Positions 42,017 through 49,559 of a DNA stretch of 64,000 bases are shown piece after piece. This DNA comes from JAUSPI01 sp964454305. Its GTDB lineage: Bacteria > Desulfobacterota > Syntrophia > Syntrophales > JADFWA01. The stretch's first letter is position 1. Every line of letters begins with the position of its first letter. The position numbers and the translations under genes were made by a program. The notes beneath the pieces were generated by a model, which worked only from the letters and a program-made list of their open reading frames with translations, searched no databases and was not told the DNA's origin. Location: contig CAYVXX010000002.1 of assembly GCA_964454305.1 (NCBI GenBank), positions 18,005-82,004 of the forward strand, written 5' to 3'.

Positions 42017-43531
42017 GTGAATAAGATGGGCAAAGTATATATCATCGGTGCCGGACCGGGAGATCCCGGGCTTATGACGGTCAGAGGATTACAATGTCTG
42101 CAGGAGGCCAATGTAGTTCTCTATGATTATCTTGTCAGCATTGAACTTCTCAACCATACGGCGGAAAATGCCCGGTTGATCTACGTGGGTAAAAAGGGTG
42201 GAAACCATACCATACCCCAGGATAAACTGAATGAACTCCTTGTAAAGGAGGCGAAGAGCGGGAATGTCGTTGCCAGACTTAAAGGGGGAGATCCCTTTAT
42301 CTTCGGAAGGGGCGGAGAAGAAGCAGAGATGCTCTCAAAGGAAGGAATCCCTTTTGAGGTGGTTCCCGGTGTCACTTCCGCCGTGGCTGTTCCAACCTAT
42401 GCCGGGATACCTCTGACACACCGTGATTATACATCCACAGTTGCCTTTGTAACCGGTCATGAAGATCCTACAAAGGGTAAAAGCGATATAGCCTGGGAGA
42501 GAATCTCCGCCATCGGAACCGTTGTCTTCCTGATGGGTGTCAAGAACTTGAGGCATATCGTGGAAAACCTGGTCGGCAACGGGAGGGATTCAGAAACACC
42601 GGCTGCCCTGATAAGGTGGGGAACAACGGCGGATCAGGAAACCCTGACAGGAACTCTTCGAAATATAGTAGAGATAGCGGAAGAAAAAATTTTTTCACCA
42701 CCGGCGATATTTGTCGTGGGAGAAGTGGTAAAATTGAGAGAGTCCCTGAACTGGTTTGAAAAGAAACCCCTCTTCGGTAAAGGAATCGTTATTACGAGAC
42801 CCTTTGAACAGGCAGGAGAATTTGCAGATATTTTGCATAGAGCGGGGGCACGGGTTATCTGTTTCCCCACGATAAAGATTGTTCCGCCCGAGAATTTCGA
42901 TGATCTGGACCGGGCGATAGGAAATATAGAAAAATACCACTGGATTGTATTTACCAGTGTAAACGGGGTTAAGTTTTTCTTCAAGCGCCTTGATGATTTG
43001 AATAAGGACATAAGAGGCCTCAAGGGAATCAGAATATGTGCCATCGGACCCGCTACCTCTGCTGCTGTGGAAAATTACGGGATCCGCATCGATATCATCC
43101 CCGATGATTATACGTCTGAAGCTGTTCTGGAAAAATTTAAAGAACAGAAAATCAGGGACAAGAACTTTCTTCTGCCGAGGGCGGAAATTGCCAGTGACGT
43201 GATTCCGGAGGGCCTTTCAAAGCTCGGTGGAAACGTAGACGTCGCGGTAGCTTACCGGACAGTTAGTTCGGGAAGAGACAAGTCAGAGCTTTATGACTTA
43301 ATAGGGCAAAATAAGGTTGACGTCATTACCTTCACAAGTCCTTCCACCATGATTAACTTCCTGAATATTATGGGAGAAGACTTCCATCTTAACGAAAATA
43401 TAAAGACAGCGTGCATAGGACCTGTGACGGCCGCTGCCGCGGAAAAACTCGGTTTCAAGACCGACATCATGCCGGAGACATATACCATTTCCGGCCTTGT
43501 AGATGCGCTGATAGAGGATTTTAGACAATGA
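42017..43531 (+). CDS. Fused uroporphyrinogen-III methyltransferase / uroporphyrinogen-III synthase
   Basis: A 504-residue bifunctional protein. Residues about 1-245 are the SAM-dependent CobA/SUMT domain, with VYIIGAGPGDPGLMTVRG, VVARLKGGDPFIFGRGGEEA, VVPGVTSAVAVPTYAGIPLT and TVVFLMGVKNL; it makes precorrin-2. Residues about 255-504 are the HemD domain, with GKGIVITRPFEQAGEFADIL, WIVFTSVNGVKFFFKRL, ICAIGPATSAAVENYGI and VDVITFTSPSTMINFLNI; it closes the ring to uroporphyrinogen III. GTG 42017 has AAGGAG ten bases upstream; ATG 42026 is a possible alternative. Its stop overlaps the ahbC start (ATGA). The fusion channels flow towards siroheme and the Ahb route. Confidence 0.95.
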   Translation: MNKMGKVYIIGAGPGDPGLMTVRGLQCLQEANVVLYDYLVSIELLNHTAENARLIYVGKKGGNHTIPQDKLNELLVKEAKSGNVVARLKGGDPFIFGRGGEEAEMLSKEGIPFEVVPGVTSAVAVPTYAGIPLTHRDYTSTVAFVTGHEDPTKGKSDIAWERISAIGTVVFLMGVKNLRHIVENLVGNGRDSETPAALIRWGTTADQETLTGTLRNIVEIAEEKIFSPPAIFVVGEVVKLRESLNWFEKKPLFGKGIVITRPFEQAGEFADILHRAGARVICFPTIKIVPPENFDDLDRAIGNIEKYHWIVFTSVNGVKFFFKRLDDLNKDIRGLKGIRICAIGPATSAAVENYGIRIDIIPDDYTSEAVLEKFKEQKIRDKNFLLPRAEIASDVIPEGLSKLGGNVDVAVAYRTVSSGRDKSELYDLIGQNKVDVITFTSPSTMINFLNIMGEDFHLNENIKTACIGPVTAAAAEKLGFKTDIMPETYTISGLVDALIEDFRQ

Positions 43532-44703
43532 TTGGAATTTCAAAGCTATATTGCGGGGCTGTGGAGCCATCAGATGTCCTTCGTTACGGGAGGGACTCCG
43601 GGGAACTTCCTTCGCATCTCCTCCAGTTTTCCAGAGATAAAAAGCCTGTGGTCGTCTGGAATGTAACCAGAAGATGCAACCTTAAATGTATTCACTGCTA
43701 CTCGAGTTCACAAAATATACAATACAGTGATGAACTCAACATTGACGAGGGCAAAAAATTGATATCGGACCTCGCCTCTTTCGGTTCCCCGGTTGTTCTC
43801 TTTTCCGGCGGTGAACCGTTGATGAGAAAGGACCTTTCCGAGCTTATCCGGTTCGCTGTGGATAAGGGTATGCGGGCAGTGATTTCAACAAACGGCACAC
43901 TGATGACAAAAAACCTGGCAAAGATCTTTGGGGAAATCGGCCTTTCTTATGTTGGCGTGAGCCTCGATGGAATGAAGGAAAAACATGACAGGTTCAGGGG
44001 GGTTAGTGGAGCTTTTGATGCCGCCCTGAAAGGAATCAGGCTCTGCCAGGATGAGGGTATAAAGGTGGGAGTTCGCTTTACCATAAGCAGGCAAAATTCC
44101 TCCGAAATCCCTTCCATTTTTGACTTCATTGAGGAAAGAGAAATCCCCCGGGCATGTTTTTATCACCTCGTCTATGCGGGACGCGGCTCCGCGTTGATTG
44201 ATGAAGATCTGTCCCACGATGAAACGAGAAAAGTGGTAGATATTATCATGGACAGGACAAGAGATCTTTTTGATCGTGGAATGGAAAAAGAGATACTCAC
44301 CGTGGACAACCATGCCGATGGCCCGTATGTATATTTACGTTTACTGAAGGAAGACCCGAAAAGAGCCGCCGAAGTATTTGAGCTTCTCAAGATGAATGAG
44401 GGAAACAGTTCCGGAAACGGCATCGGGTGTGTGAGCTGGGATGGTGAGGTCCACGCAGACCAGTTCTGGAGAAATCTGTCCTTCGGTAATGTCAGGAAAC
44501 GTCCCTTCAGTGAGATATGGCTGGATACATCAAATGAATTGATGGTAAAATTGAAAGACAAAAGACCTCACGTGAAGGGGAGATGCGCAACCTGCCGCTG
44601 GCTCGATATCTGCGGGGGCAATTTTCGCGCGAGGGCTGAGGCGGTATCAGGTGACATCTGGTCATCTGACCCGGCCTGTTATCTGACGGATGAAGAAATT
44701 TAA
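43528..44703 (+). CDS. ahbC: Radical SAM 12,18-didecarboxysiroheme deacetylase
   Basis: Third Ahb step: removes acetate side chains from 12,18-didecarboxysiroheme to give iron-coproporphyrin III. The 391-residue protein opens with MIGISKLYCGAVEPSDVLRY, the typical AhbC N-terminus, and has the radical SAM cluster motif RRCNLKCIHCYSSS (Cys50, Cys54, Cys57), SGGEPLMRKDL and GVSLDGMKEKHDRFRG. The C-terminal cysteines in GRCATCRWLDICGGNFRARA bind an auxiliary cluster. GAGGA stands nine bases before the ATG, which overlaps the upstream stop. Relatives include NirJ of heme d1 synthesis; the presence of AhbD and AhbA/B-like genes and absence of other nir genes favours heme. Confidence 0.93.
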   Translation: MIGISKLYCGAVEPSDVLRYGRDSGELPSHLLQFSRDKKPVVVWNVTRRCNLKCIHCYSSSQNIQYSDELNIDEGKKLISDLASFGSPVVLFSGGEPLMRKDLSELIRFAVDKGMRAVISTNGTLMTKNLAKIFGEIGLSYVGVSLDGMKEKHDRFRGVSGAFDAALKGIRLCQDEGIKVGVRFTISRQNSSEIPSIFDFIEEREIPRACFYHLVYAGRGSALIDEDLSHDETRKVVDIIMDRTRDLFDRGMEKEILTVDNHADGPYVYLRLLKEDPKRAAEVFELLKMNEGNSSGNGIGCVSWDGEVHADQFWRNLSFGNVRKRPFSEIWLDTSNELMVKLKDKRPHVKGRCATCRWLDICGGNFRARAEAVSGDIWSSDPACYLTDEEI

Positions 44704-44739
44704 GTTTGATGTTTAAACTTTAAACTCAGGAGTGAGATC

Positions 44740-45711
44740 ATGTATTATCCAGCTTACAGGCCAAGGAGATTGAGGAAAAACGCGAGTTTCAGGAGAATGA
44801 TACGGGAGACAAAATTGTCTGTTGATGACCTTGTTTATCCCCTCTTTGTAACCTCTGGCCGTAATGTCAAGAAACCGATCAACTCCATGCCGGGCAATTT
44901 TCAGATGTCTGTTGATCATCTGGTGAAAGAAGTGCAAAAAACGAAGGATCTCGGTATTCCCGCGGTACTCCTTTTCGGCATTCCCGACAAGAAAGATGAA
45001 GTCGGTTCAGGCGCATTTGCCGACGATGGGATTATCCAGCGCGCGACAAGGGAAATCAAGGAGAAGGTGCCTGATATCATGGTAATTTGTGACGTATGTC
45101 TCTGTGAATATACCAGCCATGGTCATTGCGGCACTATTAAAGACAACGATGTGGACAATGATGCCACCCTGGAAATTCTCGCAGAAACAGCCCTGTCTCA
45201 GGCGAAGGCCGGAGCGGATATGGTAGCCCCTTCCGGTATGATGGACGGCGGTGTCGGGATAATCAGGGAGGCCCTCGATGAGGAAGGATATGATGCCCTT
45301 CCCATTATGGCCTATTCGGCAAAGTATGCCTCCTGCTTTTACGGACCCTTTCGCGAAGCCGCCGAAGGTGCCCCGCAATTTGGGGACAGGAAATCATACC
45401 AGATGGATCCGGCCAATTCCGATGAGGCTATCCGGGAGATAACCCTCGATGTTGAAGAGGGTGCGGATATTATTATGGTAAAACCTGCACTTCCTTATCT
45501 CGATATTATCTACAGGGCTAAAGAGGAATTCGATTTACCCATAGCGGCCTACAATGTCAGCGGGGAGTTTGCCATGATCAAGGCTGCTGCCAATCTTGGC
45601 TGGCTGGATGAGGAAAAGGCGATGATGGAAGCCCTTACATCAATAAAGAGGGCAGGGGCGGATATTATAATAACCTATTTTGCCCGGGACGCGGCCAATC
45701 TAATAGTTTAA
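44740..45711 (+). CDS. hemB: Delta-aminolevulinic acid dehydratase
   Basis: Condenses two 5-aminolevulinate molecules to porphobilinogen. The 323-residue TIM barrel has YRPRRLRKNASFRRMIRET at the start, a zinc-type cysteine set in CDVCLCEYTSHGHCG, a Schiff-base Lys in PIMAYSAKYASCFYGPFR, the second active-site Lys in IIMVKPALPYLDII, and late YNVSGEFAMIKAA. AGGAG lies seven bases upstream of the ATG. It sits between ahbC and ahbD, so precursor and late steps of heme formation are interleaved. Confidence 0.96.
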   Translation: MYYPAYRPRRLRKNASFRRMIRETKLSVDDLVYPLFVTSGRNVKKPINSMPGNFQMSVDHLVKEVQKTKDLGIPAVLLFGIPDKKDEVGSGAFADDGIIQRATREIKEKVPDIMVICDVCLCEYTSHGHCGTIKDNDVDNDATLEILAETALSQAKAGADMVAPSGMMDGGVGIIREALDEEGYDALPIMAYSAKYASCFYGPFREAAEGAPQFGDRKSYQMDPANSDEAIREITLDVEEGADIIMVKPALPYLDIIYRAKEEFDLPIAAYNVSGEFAMIKAAANLGWLDEEKAMMEALTSIKRAGADIIITYFARDAANLIV

Positions 45712-45791
45712 AGTTTAAAGTTTCAAGTTTCGAGTTTAAAGTTTGAAGATAGAGGGGCGGGTTTTATCCCTGCCTGATAGGGTTATCAGTA

Positions 45792-46871
45792 ATGGTTTCA
45801 AATAAACAAGCTTTAATCTTACCCCATACACTTCGCATGATTGCCTGGGAGGTAACGAGGAGCTGTAACCTCTCCTGTATACACTGCCGGGCTTCATCAG
45901 AATACGGCCCCTATGAAGGGGAACTCACCACCGATCAATGTTTTAAACTCGTTGACGACATAGCATCCTTTAGCAAACCGGTGATTATCCTGACCGGTGG
46001 TGAACCGCTGATGCGGGAGGATATCTTCGATATCGCCTCTTATGTGGATAAGAAGGGTCTGCGCGTGGTACTGGCCACTAACGGTACACTGGTAACTAAC
46101 GATATTGCCGTAAAAATGCTTGAATCGGGAATCAAAAGGGTCAGTATCAGCATCGATGGTCTGGATGCGGAAAGTCATGATGCCTTTCGTGGGGTATCCG
46201 GCGCCTTTGAGAAGGTGATGGCCGGGATTGCGGCCATGAAAAAAGCCGGATTGGAATTTCAGATCAATACCACTATAACCCGGGTCAATCTATATCAAAT
46301 TCAGGGGATCCTGAATCTGGCCATCGGGCTGGGTGCCGCCGCTCACCACATCTTTCTCCTTGTACCCACAGGGAGGGGAAGAGAAATGGCTGATCAGGAA
46401 ATACCACCGCAAGATTATGAAGAAACGTTGAACTGGTTTTATGAACAGAGTTTCACTTGCCCGATTCAGCTCAAAGCTACCTGCGCTCCTCACTACTTTC
46501 GCATTTTCCATCAGCGAAGAAAGGAACGACCGGCGGAATCAAGGGAAGAAAGGGATTCATTGAACACCATGACCAGAGGTTGTATGGGGGGCGTTTCGTT
46601 CTGTTTTCTTTCCCATACGGGGCAGGTGCAGCCTTGTGGTTTTCTTGAGATTGACTGTGGTCAGCTCAAAGAAAAGAGCTTGGAAGATGTTTGGAATAAT
46701 TCCCCTGTTTTTACTGATCTGAGGGATTTGAGTAAGTACAAAGGGAAATGCGGCCGCTGCGAGTTTGTAAAGGTGTGCGGCGGTTGCCGTGCCCGCGCCT
46801 ATGAAGTCACGGGAGACTACCTGGCTGAGGAACCATTTTGTATTTATGAACCAAGGAATAAGGGGCAGTGA
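45792..46871 (+). CDS. ahbD: Radical SAM heme synthase, iron-coproporphyrin III decarboxylase
   Basis: Last step of the siroheme-dependent route: oxidatively decarboxylates two propionates of iron-coproporphyrin III to vinyl groups, giving heme. The 359-residue protein has the cluster motif TRSCNLSCIHCRASS (Cys25, Cys29, Cys32), LTGGEPLMREDI, VSISIDGLDAESHDAFRG, and a SPASM-type C-terminus with CMGGVSFCFLSHTGQVQPCG and GKCGRCEFVKVCGGCRARA for auxiliary clusters. It is about 80 bases after hemB and 87 before the siroheme decarboxylase gene. The similar ahbC gene nearby makes gene identity important; the early RMIAWEVTRSCNL and RAYEVTGDYLAEEPFC match AhbD. Confidence 0.9.
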   Translation: MVSNKQALILPHTLRMIAWEVTRSCNLSCIHCRASSEYGPYEGELTTDQCFKLVDDIASFSKPVIILTGGEPLMREDIFDIASYVDKKGLRVVLATNGTLVTNDIAVKMLESGIKRVSISIDGLDAESHDAFRGVSGAFEKVMAGIAAMKKAGLEFQINTTITRVNLYQIQGILNLAIGLGAAAHHIFLLVPTGRGREMADQEIPPQDYEETLNWFYEQSFTCPIQLKATCAPHYFRIFHQRRKERPAESREERDSLNTMTRGCMGGVSFCFLSHTGQVQPCGFLEIDCGQLKEKSLEDVWNNSPVFTDLRDLSKYKGKCGRCEFVKVCGGCRARAYEVTGDYLAEEPFCIYEPRNKGQ

Positions 46872-46958
46872 TCAGTGGTCAGTGTTAAGCGTTTATGGAG
46901 TAATCCTAAGTTTATAATTGGGTTCATGACCCGTAGCCTTTAGCCTTAAGCCTCAGAT

Positions 46959-47405
46959 ATGGACGAAACAGACAAAAAGATATTGAACATTATCCAAACC
47001 GATTTCCCGGTTAATGCAGAGCCCTTCAATGTACTGGCCAAGAGAATCAGCATTGATGAGGATGAAGTCCTGCAACGTGTCAAAAAGCTGAAGGAGACAG
47101 GGATCATTCGCAGAATGGGAGCAGTGTTTGACACCCGAAAACTTGGTTTTGCAAGCACTCTTTGTGCCGCTCGGGTCTCAGAGGAGAAGCTGAAAGAATT
47201 TGTCGAAATCGTCAATTCTTATCCGGGGGTAACCCATAATTACAGAAGAAACCACGAATACAATGTCTGGTTTACTTTCATGGCTTCTACCGAAGAAGAG
47301 ATAAAAAAATCGCTGGCGGAAATCAGTGAAAAAACTGGCATTAATGATATACTCAACATGTCTGCCAAACGGAATTTCAAGATTGATGTCAGTTTTGACT
47401 TATAA
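46959..47405 (+). CDS. Siroheme decarboxylase subunit (AhbA/AhbB family)
   Basis: Removes two acetate carboxyl groups of siroheme to give 12,18-didecarboxysiroheme. The 148-residue Lrp/AsnC-like protein has an N-terminal winged helix (DKKILNIIQTDFPVNAEPFN; VLQRVKKLKETGIIRRMG) and a RAM-like domain with LGFASTLCAARVS and VTHNYRRNHEYNVWFTFMAS, whose His and Tyr/Arg residues are typical of the active subunits. D. desulfuricans uses an AhbA-AhbB heterodimer; here only one such gene lies in the cluster. It looks slightly more like AhbA, but the assignment is not secure. A partner may lie elsewhere. Confidence 0.87.
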   Translation: MDETDKKILNIIQTDFPVNAEPFNVLAKRISIDEDEVLQRVKKLKETGIIRRMGAVFDTRKLGFASTLCAARVSEEKLKEFVEIVNSYPGVTHNYRRNHEYNVWFTFMASTEEEIKKSLAEISEKTGINDILNMSAKRNFKIDVSFDL

Positions 47406-47413
47406 ATTTTCTT

Positions 47414-47530
47414 TTGAAGCTCCCCGCAGCAAGCTACGGGGAATCTCCGACTGTTAAGGAAATTTGTTGATTTTATTCGCTCGCTAACCCCGCTGCAAGC
47501 AACGGGGAATGCGCTCGCTGTTCAGTTCAA
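47414..47530. repeat. CCCCGC / GTTCAGTTCA composite repeat, short copy
   Basis: Has both GC-rich hairpins (CTCCCCGCAGCAAGCTACGGGG and AACCCCGCTGCAAGCAACGG) and the GCGCTCGCTGTTCAGTTCAA right end but lacks the TTATCCCC middle part. Its right end is seven bases before the nitroreductase ribosome binding site. Confidence 0.85.
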
Positions 47531-47543
47531 TGAGGAGGGCAAA

Positions 47544-48119
47544 ATGATAAGAGCTTTGATACAGAAAACCAGAAGCTACAGAAGATTTTATCAGGATTTT
47601 GTCATCGAACTTGATACACTGAGAGAACTTGTTGATCTTGCGAGACTCTCTGCTTCAGCAGCCAATATGCAACCGCTGAAATATATCCTTTCCTGTGAAA
47701 TTCACAAGAATGGCCTGATATTTCCACACCTTGAGTGGGCCGGTTATCTGAAAGACTGGTCCGGTCCACAAGAAGGGGAAAGGCCATCCGCATATATCAT
47801 TATACTCGCAGACACACAGATAAGCCGATCCACCGGCTGTGATCACGGCATTGCTGCCCAGAATATCCTTCTTGGTGCAACGGAGAAGGGTTTAGGGGGC
47901 TGTATGATCGCTTCAATCAGGCGGACAAAACTTCGCGAAATCCTCAATTTACCGCCGCACCTCGAAATAATTCTTGTCCTGGCCCTCGGAAAACCAAAGG
48001 AAACGGTAGAAATAGAAACAGTCGGACCCGATGGAAACATAAAATACTGGCGTGATAGTGAAGGAAAACACCATGTACCGAAACGATCTTTGGATGATAT
48101 CATAGTCGGTGAGATGTAA
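47544..48119 (+). CDS. Nitroreductase-family flavoprotein
   Basis: A 191-residue FMN-dependent protein of the nitroreductase superfamily. The flavin-binding N-terminus is RALIQKTRSYRRFYQDF, followed by LVDLARLSASAANMQPLKYI and a C-terminal part with CDHGIAAQNILLGATEKGLG, GGCMIASI and ILVLALGKPKE. Relatives reduce nitro compounds, quinones or act as dehydrogenases; no substrate can be fixed. GAGGAGGG gives a strong ribosome binding site. It is followed by an isochorismatase-like gene, 49 bases on, and the pair may form its own unit after the heme genes. Confidence 0.85.
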   Translation: MIRALIQKTRSYRRFYQDFVIELDTLRELVDLARLSASAANMQPLKYILSCEIHKNGLIFPHLEWAGYLKDWSGPQEGERPSAYIIILADTQISRSTGCDHGIAAQNILLGATEKGLGGCMIASIRRTKLREILNLPPHLEIILVLALGKPKETVEIETVGPDGNIKYWRDSEGKHHVPKRSLDDIIVGEM

Positions 48120-48168
48120 TCTTAAACAGAAAAGGGGAAGCCGCTATTGTAGAAAGGAGTTATAATTT

Positions 48169-48708
48169 ATGCTTGCTTCAGAAAACATGGCCTTAATCGT
48201 TGTCGACTTTCAGGGCAATCTGGCCCATTCAATGTATGAAAAGCATCAACTCTTCGAAAATGCGCAGAAGCTGATTCAAGGGGCACGTGTCTTTGAAATT
48301 CCCATCATTGTAACAGAACAGATTCCCGAAAAACTTGGCCCAACGATACCTGAAATCGATCATTTTCTGCCTGACATTAAATATATAAGCAAGGCCACCT
48401 TCAACTGTTGTGATAATAAACGTTTTCTGCATGAACTTGAATCACTAAACAGAAAGCAGATTGTGCTCTCAGGAATCGAAACGCATATCTGTGTCTATCA
48501 GACGGCCATGGGTTTGCTCAATATGGGTTATGAAGTTCATATTGTTGCGGATACCGTTTCTTCAAGAACAGTGAGAAATAGGGATATCGGACTGGAGAAG
48601 ATGAAAGATAGTGGCGCAAGTCTGACAAGCACAGAAATAATGCTGTTTGAATTGCTGAAAACCGCAGAACACGAAAAATTCAGGGAAACCATAAAGATCG
48701 TGAAATAA
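48169..48708 (+). CDS. Isochorismatase-family hydrolase
   Basis: A 179-residue cysteine hydrolase of the isochorismatase/nicotinamidase superfamily. The catalytic triad is visible as Asp13 (LIVVDFQGNLA), Lys75 (YISKATFNCC) and Cys108 (LSGIETHICVYQTA). Substrate groups in the family range from nicotinamide to ureido compounds; YcaC-like proteins of unknown substrate have this short form. AAAGGAG lies about nine bases before the ATG. A bidirectional terminator follows it. Confidence 0.87.
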   Translation: MLASENMALIVVDFQGNLAHSMYEKHQLFENAQKLIQGARVFEIPIIVTEQIPEKLGPTIPEIDHFLPDIKYISKATFNCCDNKRFLHELESLNRKQIVLSGIETHICVYQTAMGLLNMGYEVHIVADTVSSRTVRNRDIGLEKMKDSGASLTSTEIMLFELLKTAEHEKFRETIKIVK

Positions 48709-48723
48709 GAAGGCTCACCTCAC

Positions 48724-48758
48724 AAAAAAGGCCTGCTCATATCAAGCAGGCCTTTTCC
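48724..48758. terminator. Bidirectional terminator between isochorismatase and fdhB
   Basis: Stem AAAAGGCCTGCT against AGCAGGCCTTTT, with a seven-base loop, flanked by A and T tracts on either side. It can serve the plus-strand unit ending at 48708 and the minus-strand fdh unit ending at 48780. Confidence 0.9.
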
Positions 48759-48779
48759 TTTATAAGTTTATCCTTGTTA

Positions 48780-49559
48780 TTAACCTTCCGTCTTACTTAT
48801 CGCCGTACTTTCCTCAGGTGATTCAGGCTCTCGAGTGATGTAACGTAAGAAGGATGGTCCAATCAAACCACCTGCCGCAAGCAGGCCAAACGGTTTGAAC
48901 AGATCCTTCCAGGAGGCACTCTTTACCGGTTTTACCGGAAGTTCATCATATACGTCCACTTTTTCTGTAAGGACGTAGATGACGTGGGTTCCATCTACAA
49001 ATTTATCCCCGTAGACCGATGCATCTCCCCCTAGTTCCTTAGCCCGCTTGTAAGCCTTTTTCAGCATGTCTGCCTGGTCGCCGAACTGAAGGGCACCGGT
49101 GGGACACGCCTTGACACAGGCAGGCAATAAATTGTTCTCCAGCCTGGTCATGCACATGTCACACTTAAAGGCCTTCTCGAGTTTTGCGTCCAGCTTTGGA
49201 ATCCCGAACGGACATGCATCGACGCATGCTCCACAGCCTATGCAATTTTCACGGCGAACACCTACCGTCCCAAATTTGGTATGGTATAGTGCGTCTGCCG
49301 GGCATACCTCTACACACGCGGCATCGGTGCAATGCATACATCCATCTTTTCTGAACAACCATTTAACACCACCGTTACCATCGGATACCTCCTGGAACCT
49401 GATAAGAGTCCAGGTATTTGTCTGAAGGTCGGGTGGATTCTGATATGTTCCGGTATTTTTAGTCTGCTTTGCAGGATTTCCATTCCACTGCTTGCAGGCT
49501 AATTGACAGCCCCTGCATCCGGTACATTTTGAAAGATCAATGAGCTTAGCTTTAGACAT
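48780..49559 (-). CDS. fdhB: Formate dehydrogenase iron-sulfur (beta) subunit
   Basis: A 259-residue ferredoxin-like electron-transfer subunit with four [4Fe-4S] clusters: cysteines at C12-C15-C18-C22 (CTGCRGCQLAC), CMHCTDAACVEVCPADALYH, CIGCGACVDACPFGIPKLD, and CDMCMTRLENNLLPACVKAC. The C-terminus has a short hydrophobic stretch (LFKPFGLLAAGGLIGPSFL) like the membrane helix of FdnH, but no cytochrome b gamma subunit gene follows. It carries electrons from FdhA to a partner, possibly a periplasmic cytochrome c. It abuts fdhA with no spacing. Confidence 0.94.
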   Translation of the reverse strand: MSKAKLIDLSKCTGCRGCQLACKQWNGNPAKQTKNTGTYQNPPDLQTNTWTLIRFQEVSDGNGGVKWLFRKDGCMHCTDAACVEVCPADALYHTKFGTVGVRRENCIGCGACVDACPFGIPKLDAKLEKAFKCDMCMTRLENNLLPACVKACPTGALQFGDQADMLKKAYKRAKELGGDASVYGDKFVDGTHVIYVLTEKVDVYDELPVKPVKSASWKDLFKPFGLLAAGGLIGPSFLRYITREPESPEESTAISKTEG

